Assembly: GCA_963809925.1 (NCBI GenBank)
Contig: CAWELH010000010.1
Coordinates: forward strand, 310,001 to 374,000
Origin: DASQZK01 sp963809925
Lineage (GTDB): Bacteria; Bacteroidota; Bacteroidia; Bacteroidales; GCA-2748055
Reading direction: 5' to 3'
DNA: 64,000 nt
The notes below the pieces were generated by a model. That model was not told the origin of the DNA and did no database searches. It saw nothing but the letters and a program-made list of their open reading frames with translations. The position numbers and the translations under genes are program-made. Shown piece after piece: positions 60,765 through 64,000 of the stretch (its first letter is position 1; each line of letters opens with the position of its first letter).

Positions 60765-61709
60765 ATGGGCATCTTCAACAGACAAAAAAAGGAAGTCTTA
60801 GAGCAGGGCTTGAAAAAAACCAGGGAGAATGTTTTTACGAAACTTTCCAGGGTCGTAATTGGAAAATCAAAGGTCGATGAAGAAGTACTTGACAACCTGG
60901 AAGAAATTCTGATCGGTTCCGATGTTGGGGTTGATACCACCCTTCGTATCATCGGAAGGATCGAAGAACGGGTCGCCAGGGACAGGTATATGAATGTGGG
61001 CGAACTTAACAACATCCTCAAAGAAGAAATTGAAGCTCTTCTCGAGCAGAACAACACCGGTATGGTACGTGGTTTCGACGAACCGTTGCCTGCCAAACCT
61101 TACGTTATTATGGTTGTCGGCGTTAACGGAGTAGGGAAGACCACAACCATTGGAAAGCTGGCCCACCATTATAAAAAGGCAGGAAAAAAAGTCGTACTCG
61201 GTGCAGCAGATACCTTCAGGGCTGCGGCTGTAGAGCAGATCGCCATTTGGGCAGAAAGAGTGGGCGTTGACCTTGTTAAACAGAAAATGGGCACCGATCC
61301 GGCTTCGGTTGCATATGACACGCTAGCCTCTGCAAAAAGTAAAGATGCTGATGTAATTATTATTGATACTGCCGGCCGTCTTCATAACAAAATTAACCTC
61401 ATGAATGAACTGGGGAAGATTAAGACTGTCATGCAAAAGATCATACCGGAAGCTCCTCATGAAATATTGCTTATTCTCGACGGATCGACCGGTCAGAATG
61501 CCTTTGAGCAGGCAAAACAGTTTACTGCCGTCACCGAGGTTAACGCCCTGGCTCTCACGAAGCTTGACGGTACGGCCAAAGGGGGTGTGGTTATCGGGAT
61601 CTCCGACCAGTTTAAAATTCCTGTCCGGTATATCGGCCTGGGGGAAAAAATGGAAGATCTTCAGATTTTTGATAAGCACGAATTTGTAGATTCCCTCTTT
61701 ACTGAATAA
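60765..61709 (+). CDS. ftsY: Signal recognition particle receptor FtsY
   Basis: 314 residues. Short N-terminal helical (N) domain, lacking the long acidic A domain of E. coli, then the SRP GTPase: 'VVGVNGVGKTTTIGKLAHHY' (G1), 'LGAADTFRAAAVEQIAIWAE', 'IIIDTAGRLHNKINLMNELG', 'ALTKLDGTAKGGVVIGI', 'IRYIGLGE'-type end 'VRYIGLGEKMEDLQIF'. Targets ribosome-SRP complexes to the membrane. Confidence 0.96.
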   Translation: MGIFNRQKKEVLEQGLKKTRENVFTKLSRVVIGKSKVDEEVLDNLEEILIGSDVGVDTTLRIIGRIEERVARDRYMNVGELNNILKEEIEALLEQNNTGMVRGFDEPLPAKPYVIMVVGVNGVGKTTTIGKLAHHYKKAGKKVVLGAADTFRAAAVEQIAIWAERVGVDLVKQKMGTDPASVAYDTLASAKSKDADVIIIDTAGRLHNKINLMNELGKIKTVMQKIIPEAPHEILLILDGSTGQNAFEQAKQFTAVTEVNALALTKLDGTAKGGVVIGISDQFKIPVRYIGLGEKMEDLQIFDKHEFVDSLFTE

Positions 61710-61750
61710 AGATCTGATATTATTGAGTGATAGTCCTAATTCCGCTAGTG

Positions 61751-63052
61751 ATGAAAGTGAATGTGGTGACGCTTGGATGCGCGAAAAACCTGGTCGATTC
61801 AGAAAAATTCCTTCGGCAGCTAAAGGAGAACGGTCACAGTGTGGTACATAATTCCACCTCATATACTGAAGCTGTCATTATCAATACCTGTGGATTTATC
61901 CTTGATGCCAAGACCGAATCGGTAGACACCATTCTTTCATTTGTGGAAGCCAAGAAGAGGGGTGACGTACGCAAGATTCTCGTCATGGGCTGTCTAGCGC
62001 AGCGGTACAGAGCTTCATTGCTGAACGAAATTCCCGAAGTTGACGGCTTTTTTGGTACAGATGAGCATGAGGCAATACTGAATGCCCTTGGTGGCAGGTA
62101 TTATACCGGTATCCTGCAGGAAAGGGTATTAACCACGCCCTCACATTTCGCATACCTTAAGCTTTCAGAGGGTTGTAATCGTCAGTGTGCATTTTGTGCT
62201 ATTCCATCGATTCGTGGCAGGCAGGTGTCGCTCCCGATTGAACATCTTGCTGGCGAGACCCGCATACTGGCAGATGCAGGCGTAAAGGAGATCCTGCTGA
62301 TTGCCCAGGATCTGACCTCCTATGGTACCGACCTTTATGGGATAAAGGCTCTGCCTGAATTACTGAAAATATTAACAACCATTGAAGGCATTGAGTGGAT
62401 ACGAATGCATTACACGTACCCTCTTGGTTTTCCTGCACAGGAGATCATTGAACTCATGAAATCTCATCCCACCCTATGCCGCTACCTGGATATTCCAATT
62501 CAGCATGTAAATGATAATATTCTCAAGTCGATGAGAAGGGGTCATGGAAAAAAAGAAATTGAAGATATTATCCGGGCGTTCAGAACCGAAATTCCAGAGA
62601 TCGTGCTCAGAACAACCGTGATTACTGGCTTTCCGGGTGAAACTCAGAAAGAGTTTGAGGAACTAAAGGCGTTTGTTGAGGAGACACGCTTCGACCGGCT
62701 GGGTGTTTTCACGTATTCGCATGAAGAAAATACACCCGCTGCACTCACTTTCTCCGATACGGTTACGGAACGAACGAAAAGGAAACGGATGGAAGAACTC
62801 ATGACCTTACAGGAAAAAATCTCGTATGAAAAAAATCAGGAGAAAATAGGAAAAATCATGAAAGTGATCATCGACGGCAAAGACGCGGCATACTTTACTG
62901 GACGTACCGAAGGTGATTCGCCGGAAGTTGATAACGAGGTGCTCATTTCGACCGAAAATGCAGATCTGCATCCGGGACACTTCTATGATATTCGTATTGA
63001 GAGCGCGGGGGAATTTGATTTGTATGGAAGTGTTTCAGAATCAGCATTCTGA
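61751..63052 (+). CDS. rimO: Ribosomal protein S12 methylthiotransferase RimO
   Basis: 433 residues. N-terminal UPF0004 domain with three Cys ('TLGCAKNLVDSE', 'INTCGFI', 'MGCLAQRYR') for an auxiliary 4Fe-4S cluster; radical SAM motif 'EGCNRQCAFCAIPSIRG' (CxxxCxxC); C-terminal TRAM ('VIIDGKDAAYFTGRTEGDSP'). Adds a methylthio group to S12 Asp88. The start ATG 61751 gives 'MKVNVVTLGCAKN'; upstream frame rejected. Last gene of the operon. Confidence 0.95.
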   Translation: MKVNVVTLGCAKNLVDSEKFLRQLKENGHSVVHNSTSYTEAVIINTCGFILDAKTESVDTILSFVEAKKRGDVRKILVMGCLAQRYRASLLNEIPEVDGFFGTDEHEAILNALGGRYYTGILQERVLTTPSHFAYLKLSEGCNRQCAFCAIPSIRGRQVSLPIEHLAGETRILADAGVKEILLIAQDLTSYGTDLYGIKALPELLKILTTIEGIEWIRMHYTYPLGFPAQEIIELMKSHPTLCRYLDIPIQHVNDNILKSMRRGHGKKEIEDIIRAFRTEIPEIVLRTTVITGFPGETQKEFEELKAFVEETRFDRLGVFTYSHEENTPAALTFSDTVTERTKRKRMEELMTLQEKISYEKNQEKIGKIMKVIIDGKDAAYFTGRTEGDSPEVDNEVLISTENADLHPGHFYDIRIESAGEFDLYGSVSESAF

Positions 63053-63080
63053 AGGGATATTCTGTTGGGAAATAAGAATG

Positions 63081-63139
63081 AAAAAAGGCTGCTTCAACAG
63101 GTTAAATACATTTAAAACCCTGTGAAGCAGCCTTTTTTA
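63081..63139. terminator. Strong bidirectional terminator
   Basis: AAAAAAGGCTGCTTCA pairs with TGAAGCAGCCTTTTTT, continued by CAGG/CCTG after a one-base bulge. A and T runs on both sides suit termination of rimO (plus) and clpC (minus). Confidence 0.9.
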
Positions 63140-63146
63140 TTTTAGA

Positions 63147-64000
63147 TTAAGTATGTTCAGGCTTCTCGCTTGACGTTCTTATTTTTTTTCTCTTTATGAT
63201 CCTGATTTGAATATTCTCACCTTTTTTATCCAGACCGACAGATATCGTATCGCCTTCAGCAACAGAAGCTTTTATTATAGTTTCCGCCATGGGATCTTCG
63301 AGGTATTTCTGGATGGCCCGCTTGAGAGGTCTGGCTCCAAACTGAAGGTCGTACCCTTTCTCGATTACAAAATCCTTTGCCGCAGAAGATATTTTAATCT
63401 CAAAACCAAGACTGTTAACCCGTTCATAAAGTCCTTGAAGTTCAATCTCAATGATTTTATAAATATCATCCTTGGAGAGACTGTTGAACAGAATCACGTC
63501 ATCGATACGATTCAGGAATTCCGGAGCAAAGGCACGTTTTAGTGCTTTTTGGATAATACTTTTTGTATGGTCGTTAGCCAGTTCCTGACGTGCCTTAGTA
63601 TTAAAACCGACACCCTGTCCAAAATCTTTGATCTGACGGGATCCGATATTGGATGTCATAATAACAATGGTATTCCTGAAATCGACTCTTCTCCCAAGAC
63701 TATCGGTAAGCTGGCCTTCATCAAGTACCTGAAGCAGGATATGGAAGACATCGGGATGTGCTTTTTCAATTTCGTCGAGGAGGACGACGCTGTAGGGTCT
63801 TCGCCTGACTTTTTCGGTCAGCTGGCCACCTTCTTCATAACCGATATATCCCGGAGGCGCACCGACGAGCCGCGAAACGGAGAATTTCTCCATATACTCG
63901 CTCATATCGATCCGGATGAGGTTTTCGACACTGTCGAAGAGGTATTGTGCAAGTACTTTCGCCAGTTGTGTCTTACCTACGCCGGTGGGACCGAGGAAGA
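63147..64000 (-). CDS. clpC: ATP-dependent Clp protease ATP-binding subunit, C-terminal part (runs off window)
   Basis: Only the second AAA+ domain is visible, about 284 residues. Walker A 'LGPTGVGKTQLAKVLAQYLF' (partly past 63905), 'SRLVGAPPGYIGYEEGGQLT', Walker B 'VVLLDEIEKAHPDVFHILLQ', 'NRIDDVILFNSL' (sensor/arginine finger region), and 'YDLQFGARPLKRAIQKYLED' from the D2 small domain. Unfolds substrates and passes them to ClpP. ClpC and ClpB share this part; a short basic tail ('IKRKKIRTSSEKPEHT') and the VGF/LGF region cannot settle it here, but the sequence looks ClpC-like. 5' end lies beyond 64000. Confidence 0.85.
   Translation of the reverse strand, partial: FLGPTGVGKTQLAKVLAQYLFDSVENLIRIDMSEYMEKFSVSRLVGAPPGYIGYEEGGQLTEKVRRRPYSVVLLDEIEKAHPDVFHILLQVLDEGQLTDSLGRRVDFRNTIVIMTSNIGSRQIKDFGQGVGFNTKARQELANDHTKSIIQKALKRAFAPEFLNRIDDVILFNSLSKDDIYKIIEIELQGLYERVNSLGFEIKISSAAKDFVIEKGYDLQFGARPLKRAIQKYLEDPMAETIIKASVAEGDTISVGLDKKGENIQIRIIKRKKIRTSSEKPEHT

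Overview
The window looks like a chromosomal piece of a member of the Bacteroidota, probably Bacteroidales/Marinilabiliales-like. The markers are the rpmB-rpmG-DUF4295-ftsY-rimO order, a ribosomal THX protein with a long tail, a GH97 glycosidase, DUF6340, LVIVD and DUF4185 secreted proteins, many SGC/TAC lipobox lipoproteins, few Shine-Dalgarno sequences, and several TAnnTTTG promoter boxes. No rRNA operon, CRISPR array or complete mobile element was seen. Two tRNA genes (Lys-UUU, Gly-CCC) are present.

Layout. 1-7.7 kb: AT-rich spacer and an octamer repeat array, an XRE regulator, pyrD, a secreted alpha/beta hydrolase, and a tandem pair of Tat-exported Gfo/Idh/MocA oxidoreductases with a DUF2271-like protein. 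7.8-13.4 kb: tRNA-Lys, a sulfatase relic, an exonuclease-GIY-YIG fusion, THX, DUF4268, ArfB, a Tat-lipoprotein hemerythrin with DoxX, and a zinc-ribbon protein. 13.5-17.6 kb: retaining-type GH97, an orphan OmpR regulator, bacterioferritin. 17.8-21.8 kb: a second octamer array and a KamA / ATP-grasp / ATP-grasp / GNAT operon. 22.6-28 kb: stress and lipoprotein genes, then a gene graveyard (broken NifX-like gene, broken DUF134 gene, transposase fragment, WecB/TagA relic) around a TylF-like methyltransferase and a small membrane protein with an operator-like promoter. 28-34.8 kb: beta-barrel, LVIVD lipoprotein, an ABC-2 exporter with a NEW3 protein, and an MBL hydrolase. 35.1-36.5 kb: a small VPLDGG-tailed exported protein followed by an exosortase. 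36.8-46.6 kb: M3 peptidase and a minus-strand cluster (GH130, AI-2E permease, CsbD-like, SPFH, PIG-L, GT4, alpha/alpha-barrel GH). 46.9-49.2 kb: DUF4185 and three broken genes (SDR, DUF1059, SnoaL), possibly cassette-derived. 49.7-64 kb: mostly core genes (mnmE with a 3' frameshift, sucD, sirtuin, fabG, M48, msrB, EamA, cinA, L28/L33/ftsY/rimO, clpC) with palindromic extragenic repeats and a tRNA-Gly partial duplicate.

The best candidates for little-described biology are the KamA-double-ATP-grasp-GNAT operon, in which the KamA-like enzyme keeps the lysine-selective aspartates and is followed by two amino-acid-ligase-like enzymes and an acetyltransferase, and the two-gene exosortase/target locus. 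Functions rest on motif reading by eye; no database search was run.
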